Part shown: piece after piece, positions 51,980 through 60,782 of the stretch
Layout: every line of letters starts with the position of its first letter
Numbering within the stretch: position 1 is the stretch's first letter
Assembly (NCBI GenBank): GCA_965243265.1
Contig: CBDEUL010000010.1
Coordinates: 1-64,000 of the forward strand
Length of the DNA stretch: 64,000 bases
Reading direction: 5' to 3'
Origin: Flavicella sp965243265
Lineage (GTDB): Bacteria > Bacteroidota > Bacteroidia > Flavobacteriales > Flavobacteriaceae
Position numbers and translations under genes: made by a program
The notes under the pieces: generated by a model
What the model was told of the DNA's origin: nothing
The model's database searches: none
Seen by the model: only the letters and a program-made list of their open reading frames with translations

Positions 51980-53203
51980 ATGAAATTTTCAATACAAAAC
52001 CATTTTGCAATCCTCAGTTTTCAAAATTCTGTTTTAGATTTAGAAAAACACCTGTCTAAAAATAAAAACTACAAAGGAGCCTTTTTTTCAGAAGCCACTT
52101 TAAAAAGTATGGTTGAGGAAGAAGCTCGTAGGGATACCTCTGTTATTTTTGAAAGAGAAGGGCAAACATTACGCTCCATGTCTAGTGGAGAAAGAAAAAT
52201 AGCAGTATTAAATTACTTACTTTCTTTAAAAAGAGATTACTTAGTAGTAGAAAATTTTTATGAAAATTTAGATGTTCAAAATCGAGAAAAGCTAGAAGCT
52301 TTACTTATAGAAGTAGCTCAAAAAACAACAATAATTCAAGTTGTTAGAAAAGAGCAAGAACTATTTTCGTTTGTAAAGCATTTTTATAAGTTGAGTATAA
52401 ATCAAGAATTGATACCCTATAAAAAATCAGTTACCCATTTTTTGGAAAATACAGCAGCAACTTTCTCAGAAATTTCCATTCCAGAAACCACTACAAAATA
52501 TGTATACAACTATAAAACGTTTGTAAAACTTGCAGACGTAGGTGTAAAGTTTTATGGAAAACCCATTTTACAAAATATAACATGGGAAATTAAGTTAGGA
52601 GAGTTTTGGCAATTGGTAGGAGAAAACGGAACAGGAAAAACAACGTTACTTTCATTAATAACAGGCGACAGTCATAAAGCTTATGGACAAAACATTGTAT
52701 TGTTTGATAAATTAAAAGGAACCGAGGAAAATGTTTGGGAAATCAAACAAAAAATAGGCTACTTTACTCCTAATATTACAGAACTATTTAATAGAAGGCA
52801 TTCAGTATTACATATGGTTTTATCGGGTTTTTACGATTCTGTAGGGTTGTATGTAAAACCGTTAGATATACATATAAAGTTGGCAAAACAGTGGATAGAT
52901 TTGATTCAATTGTCAGATGTAACCCATAAAACCTTTGCAACCCTCTCTTTAGGACAACAACGTTTGGTACTAATAGCCAGAGCTATGGTAAAGCATCCGC
53001 CCTTATTAATATTAGACGAACCAACTTCAGGTTTAGATACAGAAAATGCGGCATTAGTTACAGCATTGGTAAATAAGTTTGCCAAAGAGTCCAATACTAC
53101 TATTATATATGTATCACATATATTAGAAAAAGGTTTGTATCCAGATACGATATACAAGCTTTCAAAAACAAAAGAAGGATCTACAGGAAGTGTTTTAGAG
53201 TAG
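51980..53203 (+). CDS. Two-domain ABC ATPase (ModF-like)
   Basis: The 407-residue protein has two ATPase halves and no membrane segment. The C-terminal half is complete: Walker A GENGTGKTT, signature LSLGQQRLVLIARA and Walker B LLILDEPTSGLD. The N-terminal half keeps a signature-like MSSGERKIAV and a degenerate Walker B (YLVVENFYENLD) but has no Walker A. Such soluble ModF/Uup-like proteins often act in regulation or translation, and no permease is adjacent. The ATG at 51980 follows AAAGGG; a TTG at 51965 is in frame. Confidence 0.85.
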   Translation: MKFSIQNHFAILSFQNSVLDLEKHLSKNKNYKGAFFSEATLKSMVEEEARRDTSVIFEREGQTLRSMSSGERKIAVLNYLLSLKRDYLVVENFYENLDVQNREKLEALLIEVAQKTTIIQVVRKEQELFSFVKHFYKLSINQELIPYKKSVTHFLENTAATFSEISIPETTTKYVYNYKTFVKLADVGVKFYGKPILQNITWEIKLGEFWQLVGENGTGKTTLLSLITGDSHKAYGQNIVLFDKLKGTEENVWEIKQKIGYFTPNITELFNRRHSVLHMVLSGFYDSVGLYVKPLDIHIKLAKQWIDLIQLSDVTHKTFATLSLGQQRLVLIARAMVKHPPLLILDEPTSGLDTENAALVTALVNKFAKESNTTIIYVSHILEKGLYPDTIYKLSKTKEGSTGSVLE

Positions 53204-53306
53204 TGAATCTTTCATTTTGTCTTGTTTTTTTATTTTAATATGTCATCCTGTCATTTTTTAAGGAGCTTGCCGTCATGAAATATGTCAAAAAGAGAAAAAG
53301 TTTCTC

Positions 53307-53322
53307 TTGGCATAAAGATTGA
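53307..53322 (+). promoter_or_regulatory. Sigma-54-like promoter of dnaK
   Basis: TTGGCATAAAGATTGA matches the sigma-54 -24/-12 form (TTGGCAC-N5-TTGC) at the -24 half and at TTG of the -12 half; the invariant GG and GN pair are 10 bases apart, though GC is GA here. Four GTCA motifs stand upstream at 53242, 53250, 53272 and 53284. No TAnnTTTG element is seen before dnaK. Confidence 0.45.
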
Positions 53323-53370
53323 CTATTGACTAAACATAAAATTGATTATAAAATATTAAATATAAAAATT

Positions 53371-55269
53371 ATGAGTAAGATTATCGGAATCGATTTAGGG
53401 ACAACAAACTCTTGTGTTTCTGTAATGGAAGGAAATGAGCCAGTTGTAATACCTAACGCAGAAGGAAAAAGAACAACGCCATCTATTGTGGCATTTGTTG
53501 AAGGAGGAGAACGTAAGGTTGGAGATCCTGCAAAAAGACAAGCAGTAACAAACCCTACAAAAACGATTGCATCTGTAAAACGCTTTATGGGAAATAAATT
53601 CTCTGAATGTACATCAGAAGTAGGTAGAGTACCTTACAAAGTAGTAAAAGGAGATAACGATACACCAAGAGTAGATATCGATGGTCGTTTGTATACACCA
53701 CAAGAAGTTTCAGCAATGACACTTCAAAAAATGAAAAAAACAGCTGAAGACTACTTAGGACAAGATGTTTCTGAAGCAGTTATTACTGTTCCAGCATACT
53801 TTAACGATGCACAACGTCAAGCAACTAAAGAAGCTGGAGAGATTGCTGGTTTAAAAGTACAAAGAATTATCAACGAGCCTACTGCAGCAGCATTGGCTTA
53901 CGGAATTGATAAGAAAGGAACAGATCAAAAAATTGCCGTATACGATTTAGGAGGAGGTACTTTTGATATTTCTATCTTGGAAATTGGAGAAGGAGTTTTT
54001 GAAGTATTGTCTACAAACGGAGATACACACTTAGGAGGAGACGATTTTGATGAAGTAATTATTGACTGGTTGGCTGAAGAGTTTAACAACGATGAGCAAG
54101 TAGATTTACGTTTAGATCCAATGGCTTTACAACGTTTAAAAGAAGCTGCTGAAAAAGCAAAAGTAGAATTATCTTCTTCTGCACAAACAGAAATCAATTT
54201 ACCATATGTTACAGCAACAGCATCAGGACCTAAGCACTTGGTAAAAACATTAACACGTGCAAAATTTGAGCAATTAGCTGCTGAATTAGTAACACGTTCT
54301 ATGGAGCCAGTAAAGAAAGCATTACAAGATGCAGATTTATCTACTTCAGAAATTGATGAGGTAATTTTAGTAGGAGGATCTACTCGTATTCCTGTAATTC
54401 AAGAAAAAGTAAAAGAATTCTTTGGAAAAGAGCCAAATAAAGGAGTAAATCCTGATGAGGTTGTGGCAATTGGAGCTGCTATTCAAGGAGGAGTTTTAGC
54501 TGGAGACGTAAAAGATGTATTGTTATTAGACGTTACACCTTTATCATTAGGAATTGAGACTATGGGGAATGTGTTTACGAAGTTGATCGAAGCAAATACA
54601 ACAATTCCAACAAAGAAATCTCAAGTATTCTCTACAGCAGTAGATAACCAACCATCTGTTGATATCCATGTATTACAAGGAGAAAGAGCAATGGCTGCAG
54701 ACAACAAAACAATTGGACGTTTCCAATTGACAGATATTCCACCAGCACAAAGAGGAACACCTCAAATTGAAGTAACTTTTGATATTGATGCAAACGGAAT
54801 TATCAAAGTATCTGCTGTAGATAAAGCAACAAACAAATCTCAAGAAATTAAGATTGAAGCTTCATCTGGATTGTCAGAAGAAGAAATTGCTAAAATGAAG
54901 GCAGATGCAGAAGCAAATGCAGATGCAGATGCAAAAGCAAAAGAAACTGCTGAAAAGTTAAATACTGCTGACCAAATGATTTTCCAAACAGAAAGTCAAT
55001 TGAAAGAAGTAGAAGGAAAACTTCCAGAAGATAAAAAAGCACCTATTGATGCTGCATTGGCAGAATTAAAAACAGCACATGCTGCTAAAGATATTACTGC
55101 TATTGATACAGCTATTGAAGCTTTAAATACAGCTTTACAAGGAGCTGCTGCTGAATTTCAAGCTGCTGCACAACAAGCACAAGGAGGAGCAGATGCAGGA
55201 GCTGCACAACCAGAAGCTAAGGCAGAAGGAGATGCTGTAGAAGATGTAGATTTTGAGGAAGTAAAATAA
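53371..55269 (+). CDS. dnaK: Molecular chaperone DnaK (Hsp70)
   Basis: The 632-residue chaperone has the ATPase start IIGIDLGTTNSCVSVMEG, the phosphate-binding loop VYDLGGGTFDISILE and the late ATPase motif VILVGGSTRIPVIQ, followed by the substrate domain and an alanine/acidic tail ending VEDVDFEEVK. I start at the ATG at 53371 (MSKIIGIDLGTTNS), the family N-terminus. dnaJ and grpE are not adjacent. A terminator follows 25 bases after the stop. Confidence 0.98.
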   Translation: MSKIIGIDLGTTNSCVSVMEGNEPVVIPNAEGKRTTPSIVAFVEGGERKVGDPAKRQAVTNPTKTIASVKRFMGNKFSECTSEVGRVPYKVVKGDNDTPRVDIDGRLYTPQEVSAMTLQKMKKTAEDYLGQDVSEAVITVPAYFNDAQRQATKEAGEIAGLKVQRIINEPTAAALAYGIDKKGTDQKIAVYDLGGGTFDISILEIGEGVFEVLSTNGDTHLGGDDFDEVIIDWLAEEFNNDEQVDLRLDPMALQRLKEAAEKAKVELSSSAQTEINLPYVTATASGPKHLVKTLTRAKFEQLAAELVTRSMEPVKKALQDADLSTSEIDEVILVGGSTRIPVIQEKVKEFFGKEPNKGVNPDEVVAIGAAIQGGVLAGDVKDVLLLDVTPLSLGIETMGNVFTKLIEANTTIPTKKSQVFSTAVDNQPSVDIHVLQGERAMAADNKTIGRFQLTDIPPAQRGTPQIEVTFDIDANGIIKVSAVDKATNKSQEIKIEASSGLSEEEIAKMKADAEANADADAKAKETAEKLNTADQMIFQTESQLKEVEGKLPEDKKAPIDAALAELKTAHAAKDITAIDTAIEALNTALQGAAAEFQAAAQQAQGGADAGAAQPEAKAEGDAVEDVDFEEVK

Positions 55270-55294
55270 TAACACTTACCCAATAATACTATTT

Positions 55295-55328
55295 AAAAGC
55301 CGCTTAGAGAATTCTAAGCGGCTTTTTT
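55295..55328. terminator. Terminator of dnaK
   Basis: A 14-bp stem AAAAGCCGCTTAGA / TCTAAGCGGCTTTT with a four-base loop is followed by T residues. The antisense frame of the broken DoxX gene runs into this hairpin, so its last residues are encoded by the terminator. Confidence 0.88.
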
Positions 55329-55688
55329 ATAGAGTAGATGTACCTTAAGAAACCTTTATATACACTCTTATTATCAACAAGCATATAAATATTTAAGACA
55401 AGTAATATAATTGCCATAGCAATGCTTTGAGGATCTAATGTAAAATGATAAAGTAAAGTATTTACAGATACACTCATTAAAATTAACATCATTAAAGCAA
55501 CGTACTTATTGAGTAGTAAAGAAAGCCTTGCTAAAATTTCTACAAGCGTAATCAAAGTCATTGTTTTGAAATGGTAAGTGCCTCCCAATATATCCAAGCG
55601 GTTTCTGGAGGAGGTGGATTCATAAAATGGAAAAATTTATTACTTCCAAAGAATACTAACGCAACACTAAAATAATTTTGATAATCAT
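55304..55688 (-). pseudogene. Broken DoxX family membrane protein gene
   Basis: Minus-strand reading from the ATG at 55688 gives MIIKII, then a shift is needed at an A/T run of four (55669-55672) to continue SVALVFFGSNKFFHFMNPPPP. A second shift at another run of four (55564-55567) continues as TMTLITLVEILARLSLLLNKYVAL and VNTLLYHFTLDP. Adding one base to each run restores a DoxX protein of about 128 residues with four helices. DoxX proteins are small inner-membrane proteins, some linked to redox partners. Only the last 97 codons form a continuous frame. A sequencing error at both sites is the alternative. Confidence 0.8.
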
Positions 55689-55921
55689 TATTATTGTTGT
55701 TGGGATTTTTGGTTTTAATACTGAAAATCAATGTCTTATGTGTTATGGGGATAACTTTGTTTAAAAGTAAAGCTTTGTGTAGCTATAACTGGAGCTTGTT
55801 GTTTTTTTAAGAATAAAGACAGATGTTAAGAGTTATTATATTTATAAATAATAGTTGTTAAAGTGTTTCTTTAAACTTAATAAAGTACGTAATTTTGCAG
55901 CGTTTTTAAAATAGATACATT

Positions 55922-57439
55922 TTGATAGAGAATATAGAAGCAGCTCCTAAAAGTCCAGTAAGAAAAGAATTGTATGATTATCAAAAAGAGGCAATTAACC
56001 AAGTTTTTGCTCGTTTAGATGAACATCCAGATAAATACAATCTGGTATATCAATTGCCTACAGGAGGAGGAAAAACTGTTATTTTCTCTGAAATAGCAAG
56101 AAGGTTTATTGAAGAAACAGGGAAAAAGGTTGTAATTCTAACACATAGAATAGAATTATGTAACCAGACTTCAAGAATGCTGTCAGACTTTAATGTTAAA
56201 AATAAAGTTATCAATAGTAATGTAAAAGAACTATACGATCAGAATGACTATAGTTGTTTTGTTGCAATGGTTGAAACATTAAAAAACCGTTTGAATGATG
56301 ACAAGTTAGAGTTAGATAAAATAGGAATGGTAATTATTGATGAGGCACATTATAACTCATTCAGAAAGCTGTTTAAATATTTTGATAACTGTTTTATTCT
56401 AGGAGTAACAGCAACTCCTTTGAGTTCAAACATGAAACTTCCAATGAATGAAATCTATAATGAGTTGTTGGTAGGAGAACCGGTATCATCATTAGTAGAA
56501 AGAGGTTTCCTCGCAAAAGCAAACACTTATACCTATAATGTAGCCTTGGGAACATTAAAGGTAGGTATCAATGGAGATTATACAGTAAAATCATCAGAAG
56601 AATTGTATTCAAATAACTTGATGCAAGAAAAGTTACTGTATGCCTATGAAGAAAAATCAAAGGGGAAAAAGACATTGATTTTTAATAACGGAATAAATAC
56701 TTCTATCCAAGTTTATGAAACTTTTAAGGCAGAAGGATACGATGTTCGTCATTTAGATAATACACATTCAAAACAAGAACGAGAAGAAATTTTAAAGTGG
56801 TTTAAAGAAACTCCAGATGCAATTTTAACCTCTGTAGGAATCTTAACTACAGGTTTTGATGAACCATCTGTAGAAACTATTATTTTAAATAGAGCAACAA
56901 AATCGATTACCTTATACTACCAAATGATTGGTAGAGGGTCTCGTGTTTTAAAAAACAAGAAAGAATTTACAGTATTAGATTTAGGAAATAACTGTGCTAG
57001 ATTTGGTTTGTGGGGAGCACCTATGAACTGGAAAAAAATATTTAGTTCGCCTACATACTATTTAGAAAATCTTATTTGTGATGAGGATATTGAGCGTCAG
57101 TTTAGTTATTCATTACCTCCAGAAATTAGAGCAGAATTTCCTAATTCAACAGAATTCTCATTTGATATAAAAGGAGAATATGACAAGGCAATTAAGTTAG
57201 GTTTAAAATCTAAAATTGTTTTAGATAAATCTATAGAACAACATACTAAAATTTGTGTAGAAAATAGTGAAGATGTATTTGATGCACGTATTCTATCTAG
57301 ATTATTAGAAGAAGAAATTTCAGACCGTATCAAACAATATTCTTATTGTATCATAAAAAGTACTAAGAATTATATTCAGTGGTTAGAAGAAGACTATAAG
57401 AGAAAGCTGAGTACTATGATTAACCAAAGTTTTTCATAG
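55922..57439 (+). CDS. DEAD/DEAH box helicase
   Basis: The 505-residue superfamily 2 helicase has motif I LPTGGGKTV near residue 46, motif Ia ILTHRIELC, motif II DEAH in IIDEAHYNSF, motif III TATPL, and motifs V/VI in TTGFDEPSVETIILNRATKS and YYQMIGRGSR. It looks like the RadD/YejH-type single-polypeptide helicases. The N-terminus reads MIENIEAAPKSPVRKELYDYQ from a TTG at 55922; no ATG fits. A -7 element TAATTTTG lies at 55890-55897. No nuclease or restriction genes flank it, so a defence role is not supported. Confidence 0.9.
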   Translation: MIENIEAAPKSPVRKELYDYQKEAINQVFARLDEHPDKYNLVYQLPTGGGKTVIFSEIARRFIEETGKKVVILTHRIELCNQTSRMLSDFNVKNKVINSNVKELYDQNDYSCFVAMVETLKNRLNDDKLELDKIGMVIIDEAHYNSFRKLFKYFDNCFILGVTATPLSSNMKLPMNEIYNELLVGEPVSSLVERGFLAKANTYTYNVALGTLKVGINGDYTVKSSEELYSNNLMQEKLLYAYEEKSKGKKTLIFNNGINTSIQVYETFKAEGYDVRHLDNTHSKQEREEILKWFKETPDAILTSVGILTTGFDEPSVETIILNRATKSITLYYQMIGRGSRVLKNKKEFTVLDLGNNCARFGLWGAPMNWKKIFSSPTYYLENLICDEDIERQFSYSLPPEIRAEFPNSTEFSFDIKGEYDKAIKLGLKSKIVLDKSIEQHTKICVENSEDVFDARILSRLLEEEISDRIKQYSYCIIKSTKNYIQWLEEDYKRKLSTMINQSFS

Positions 57440-57445
57440 TTCAGT

Positions 57446-58246
57446 TTATTTATCTTCCATCTGAAGAGACCCCTTTTTAAGAGCTTTGTAATTTTCGTGG
57501 CAGTCAAGTACTGCCTCGATTACTTGCAAGTCACTCGCTGTTTTTACAAAATATTCAGAGTAGTTACATTCATCTAAGAGTTCTTTTAATTCATTTTCAT
57601 CCATTTCAAGGTACTCTAACATCAATTCTCTGTCAAATTGTTCACTTAAAATTTCTCTAGTTTCATCCTGAGTTTTTAACTTTTTAAGGTTGTTTAATGA
57701 CTTTGGTTTTTTACCAAATGTATTGTACATAAAATCAACAGGGTTAAAAAGAGCAGCAGTTAAAGAGGTCATACTTTTAGGCTTAGAAGCTTTTAGCTCG
57801 TAAGTTTGAGGAAGCCCATCAATATGAATTCTAGAATATTTGTCTTTAGGAATGTATTTAATATCTACTTCTAAAACTCCTATAAGCTTGTGTGATTTTA
57901 CAACAACCTCATCTATGTCACTTCTTTTTTCATGAAGAGAAATAGAGAGTTCATTACCTTTAAGTAAATCGTTGCTAATGCGTAATTTTATGGTTTGGTA
58001 CCCTATATGAGAAATCATAAGAGTATCGTTTACTGCAGTGCGTATTTGAAATTTTCCGTCAATATCAGCAGAAGCACCTAAAATAGTATTCAGGTTTATG
58101 ATATGTGCTCCTGAAAGCGGTTTCTTTTCTTCTGAATTTAAAATTTGTCCTTTTAAGAATACAATTTCTTTTTCTTCCTGTTCTTGAGCATAATTACTTG
58201 TACATACAGACAGGACTAATAAAAATGTAATTACAACTTTTTGCAT
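57446..58246 (-). CDS. Exported protein with carboxypeptidase-regulatory-like domain
   Basis: The 266-residue protein begins MQKVVITFLLVLSVCTSNYAQ, a signal peptide, then a CarboxypepD_reg-like beta-sandwich (FLKGQILNSEEKKPLSGAHI ... ISHIGYQTIKL, about residues 33-120). The C-terminal half is charged and helical without a known domain. Such domains usually sit at the front of TonB-dependent receptors; here it stands alone. I use the ATG at 58246 because the longer frame has no signal. It converges on the helicase gene after 6 bases. Confidence 0.8.
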   Translation of the reverse strand: MQKVVITFLLVLSVCTSNYAQEQEEKEIVFLKGQILNSEEKKPLSGAHIINLNTILGASADIDGKFQIRTAVNDTLMISHIGYQTIKLRISNDLLKGNELSISLHEKRSDIDEVVVKSHKLIGVLEVDIKYIPKDKYSRIHIDGLPQTYELKASKPKSMTSLTAALFNPVDFMYNTFGKKPKSLNNLKKLKTQDETREILSEQFDRELMLEYLEMDENELKELLDECNYSEYFVKTASDLQVIEAVLDCHENYKALKKGSLQMEDK

Positions 58247-58334
58247 AGTGCAAGTATAGTGATAATCGTATAAATATAGGATACTGAAGGCCTTAAAAAT
58301 AGAAGTTAATGGTAGGGAGGTATTAAGACTTTTA

Positions 58335-58378
58335 GCAAAAAAGATAGCCAATAACGAAAGTTGTTATTGGCTATCTTA
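58335..58378 (-). terminator. Terminator of the DUF3360 gene
   Basis: A perfect 15-bp stem (AAGATAGCCAATAAC / GTTATTGGCTATCTT) with a seven-base loop is followed on the minus strand by six T. Confidence 0.88.
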
Positions 58379-58404
58379 AATAGATTTATTACAGAAATGT
58401 TTTT

Positions 58405-59859
58405 TTAGAAAATACCAGGTATACCAGGTAATTGACCAGCTAATGCCAAGGCAACTACACAAACGGTAAACATAGCACCAGGTATAATTAATTTTTCTTT
58501 TAAAGAAAGTTTTTTTGCTCTTTCTTGGTCTCCAATCAATCCTAAATTATCAAGTAGCATTGTTAAAGCCCAACCAAAAACGGGGTTTACAAAAGCACAA
58601 GCAAAAATACATGTACCAGCACTTAATGAATCACTTGTTTTGTTTACCATTTGCATTCCTGCTTCAAGTAAAGGTAAAAATACCCCAACAATAAGAGCAA
58701 CTCTAAGTACAGGTTCCCACATGGCTAAATCCATAGGGTATCCAAAAACAGAGGCTAAAACACATAACAATGCAGTAAGTAAAGCTCCTCCAGGAATAGG
58801 TCTTTTAGCAATAGCAGCAGGAATCATATAGGTTCCCCAAGAAGAAGCAATATTACCTCCTCCTAATGTTGTTCCTACCATTTGGCGAACAGAGGCTACA
58901 GTCATTGTATCATCAATATCCATAAGTACATCTTTTGCCTTTTTAGGGTAGTTTAGCTCTTGGAAAACACGGTGTCCTAAATAATCAGGAGACCACATAG
59001 CAACAGCAAGAATAGCGAAAGGAATAACAGCAACATAATGACCTAAATTAGGCCATCCTAATTGCCACCCTGTATCTTCTCCCCACCACCATAATGGATT
59101 CATGTGTGGAAGTCCAGGTTCAGTTGTAAATTCAAAATGAGCTCCCATAGAAAAAGCAATAATACCTGCTATTGTAGAACATAGAGGAATGGCAAGCCAT
59201 CTCTTTTTAATACGTGCTAAAATTGTATAAATAAGTAATGTAGCACCTATTACAGTAAATGCAGCAATACTTGTGTCTGAATCGGCTCCCCAATTCTCTA
59301 ATTTTGTAATCTGACTGATAAGCCCAACAGCTCCCAGATATATTAGAAGGCCACCACGTACACCAACGCCTGTTAGTTCCATAAGTTTAGAACCTCCTTT
59401 AGTAATACTAAGTATAAGTCCAAAAACACCTATAAGAATACCTAAGGCGAGTGGATGTCCACCAGCAGCAGCAATAATAGGGATTAAAGGGATCATTGGT
59501 CCATGTGTACCAGCTAGGTTGGCTCTAGGGTTTAAAATGGCAGAAAAAAGAATTACAAAAATACCTCCAGCAATTAACAGTTCATAACGAACATTTTCTG
59601 CAATAAATTCAGGAGAAAGTCCAAATTGATTGGCAAATGCAGCTACCATAGCAGTAACCATTACTACTTTACCAATAGTTGCGGCCAAGGCAGGAACTAA
59701 ATCTTCAAATTCTACATGATAATCTCTAAAAGGTAAATGAATTTTCCAACGACGAAGTTTCATTATTAAGAGTTCATGTTTTAAATACTCATCTCTGCTT
59801 TTAAACTCAGAAGACTTTTTACGCTGTTCTTTATAAGTTTTTTCCTTTTCTTGTTTCAT
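58405..59859 (-). CDS. DUF3360 family membrane transporter-like protein
   Basis: The 484-residue protein has a charged N-terminus (about 60 residues) and about ten to twelve helices. The blocks NPRANLAGTHGPMIPLIPIIAAAGGHPLALG, MWSPDYLGHRVFQELNYPKKA, MTVASVRQMVGTTLGGGNIASSWGTYMIP and VFLPLLEAGMQM match DUF3360 proteins as I recall them from gammaproteobacteria. The glycine-rich half-helices suggest a SulP/NCS2-type transporter fold; the substrate is not known. The gene stands alone with a terminator behind it and a hairpin (GCACTA-TTTT-TAGTGC, 59888-59903) in its leader. Confidence 0.78.
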   Translation of the reverse strand: MKQEKEKTYKEQRKKSSEFKSRDEYLKHELLIMKLRRWKIHLPFRDYHVEFEDLVPALAATIGKVVMVTAMVAAFANQFGLSPEFIAENVRYELLIAGGIFVILFSAILNPRANLAGTHGPMIPLIPIIAAAGGHPLALGILIGVFGLILSITKGGSKLMELTGVGVRGGLLIYLGAVGLISQITKLENWGADSDTSIAAFTVIGATLLIYTILARIKKRWLAIPLCSTIAGIIAFSMGAHFEFTTEPGLPHMNPLWWWGEDTGWQLGWPNLGHYVAVIPFAILAVAMWSPDYLGHRVFQELNYPKKAKDVLMDIDDTMTVASVRQMVGTTLGGGNIASSWGTYMIPAAIAKRPIPGGALLTALLCVLASVFGYPMDLAMWEPVLRVALIVGVFLPLLEAGMQMVNKTSDSLSAGTCIFACAFVNPVFGWALTMLLDNLGLIGDQERAKKLSLKEKLIIPGAMFTVCVVALALAGQLPGIPGIF

Positions 59860-60193
59860 TGATAATTTTAAAGTGGTTAAATGAATGGCACTATTTTTAG
59901 TGCGTTCTGTGATTTTTTAAGTTTGGCTGACTAATTTACTAAACAAAAGTTTATAACCATGGTTTTTTTATGGATTTGTTATTCCGTTGAGCTTATTCCT
60001 GTGCTAATAGGTGTGCTCAAAAGTGGGGGCAGGTGATGCGCTAAAAACAAAAAGAAGTCTTTCTAAAAGTTGTGTGTTAGGTAATGGGATGGGCTAGTCT
60101 GAAGAGAAAGAATTCTATATATTTGGATAAAAAACAAATAAATACATAATGGAAATAAACACACTAGTGTGTTTATCCAGTTGTTATGTGTAA
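59860..60193. other. 334-base gap between the DUF3360 gene and the orphan hypothetical
   Basis: No convincing gene is present. It contains the leader of the DUF3360 gene with a small hairpin at 59888-59903, an unremarkable GC-richer stretch near 60020-60045, and a perfect 22-bp palindrome at 60155-60176. The window changes character here: genes to the right use more C-ending codons. I see no integrase, tRNA end or direct repeat that would prove an insertion boundary. Confidence 0.5.
60155..60176. repeat. Perfect 22-bp palindrome
   Basis: The palindrome has ATAAACACACT as its half-site, fully self-complementary. It is 17 bases beyond the stop of the minus-strand hypothetical gene. It could be a weak terminator without a strong T run, or an operator or junction; the sequence does not decide. 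Confidence 0.55.
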
Positions 60194-60607
60194 TTAGTAG
60201 GTCTTTAAACCACTAACTTCCATAGCTATATTGTATGTCTCTTTTAAGATGAAATTAAAGTCATCTAAACATTGAGAATTTTCATCATCACAGTTATGAT
60301 ACCATTGGTTTTTTTCTTCATTAAATTTCGGGAAGAAGTATTTACCCCAAATATCAATCTCTAAAACCCAATCATCAAATAAGCTAAAACCAATTACTTT
60401 TTCACCGTTTTTTATTTTTGTTATATCAACATCATTGTCAATATAATTGCAATCTATTTCACTTGCAGTTGCTTTTACACTATTCAAATCCCCATCTTTT
60501 TTTGAATACGTGTATTCCAACGTTACACAATATATGTTTTGGTTTGATGCCCTAAACCAATACGCTTGTTTTAATAAATCTATTGGTATTCCTTTTTCTA
60601 ATAACAT
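60194..60607 (-). CDS. Orphan hypothetical protein (137 aa)
   Basis: The protein (MLLEKGIPIDLLKQAYWFRAS...) is acidic, cysteine- and aromatic-rich, without signal peptide or recognised domain. The frame extends upstream to an ATG at 60649, but the extra 14 residues (MEYRSCYVFLNYRT) look non-native, so I use the ATG at 60607. It is isolated between two non-coding stretches, and the sequence behind its start (60650-60730, with AACGTTGT and GCCGTTG) resembles the junk between shuffled accessory genes in Bacteroidota. Immunity-protein-like folds have similar composition, but I cannot claim one. Confidence 0.5.
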   Translation of the reverse strand: MLLEKGIPIDLLKQAYWFRASNQNIYCVTLEYTYSKKDGDLNSVKATASEIDCNYIDNDVDITKIKNGEKVIGFSLFDDWVLEIDIWGKYFFPKFNEEKNQWYHNCDDENSQCLDDFNFILKETYNIAMEVSGLKTY

Positions 60608-60755
60608 AGTTCTATAATTTAAAAACACATAACACGACCTATACTCCATAGTTCCGCTAAAGCTACACTACGAGAGCATAGCCAAAACGTTGTAAGTAAT
60701 TACATCGACACAGCCGTTGAAGTTCTTTAAAAGATGAACTTAATCACAAATAAGT

Positions 60756-60763
60756 TACCTTTG
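60756..60763 (+). promoter_or_regulatory. Possible -7 element of the MarR gene
   Basis: TACCTTTG matches TAnnTTTG and stands 20 bases before the MarR start codon. The -33 TTG is not found, as might be expected for a regulated promoter. Confidence 0.45.
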
Positions 60764-60782
60764 TAAATAAAAAAAGAATTGT

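Noticed and set aside
53925..54197. Minus-strand frame inside dnaK
   Set aside because: Shadow of a highly conserved coding sequence; no independent signal for expression.
55922..57439. Helicase as part of a phage-defence island
   Set aside because: No nuclease, methylase or other defence gene is adjacent; neighbours are ordinary surface and transport genes.
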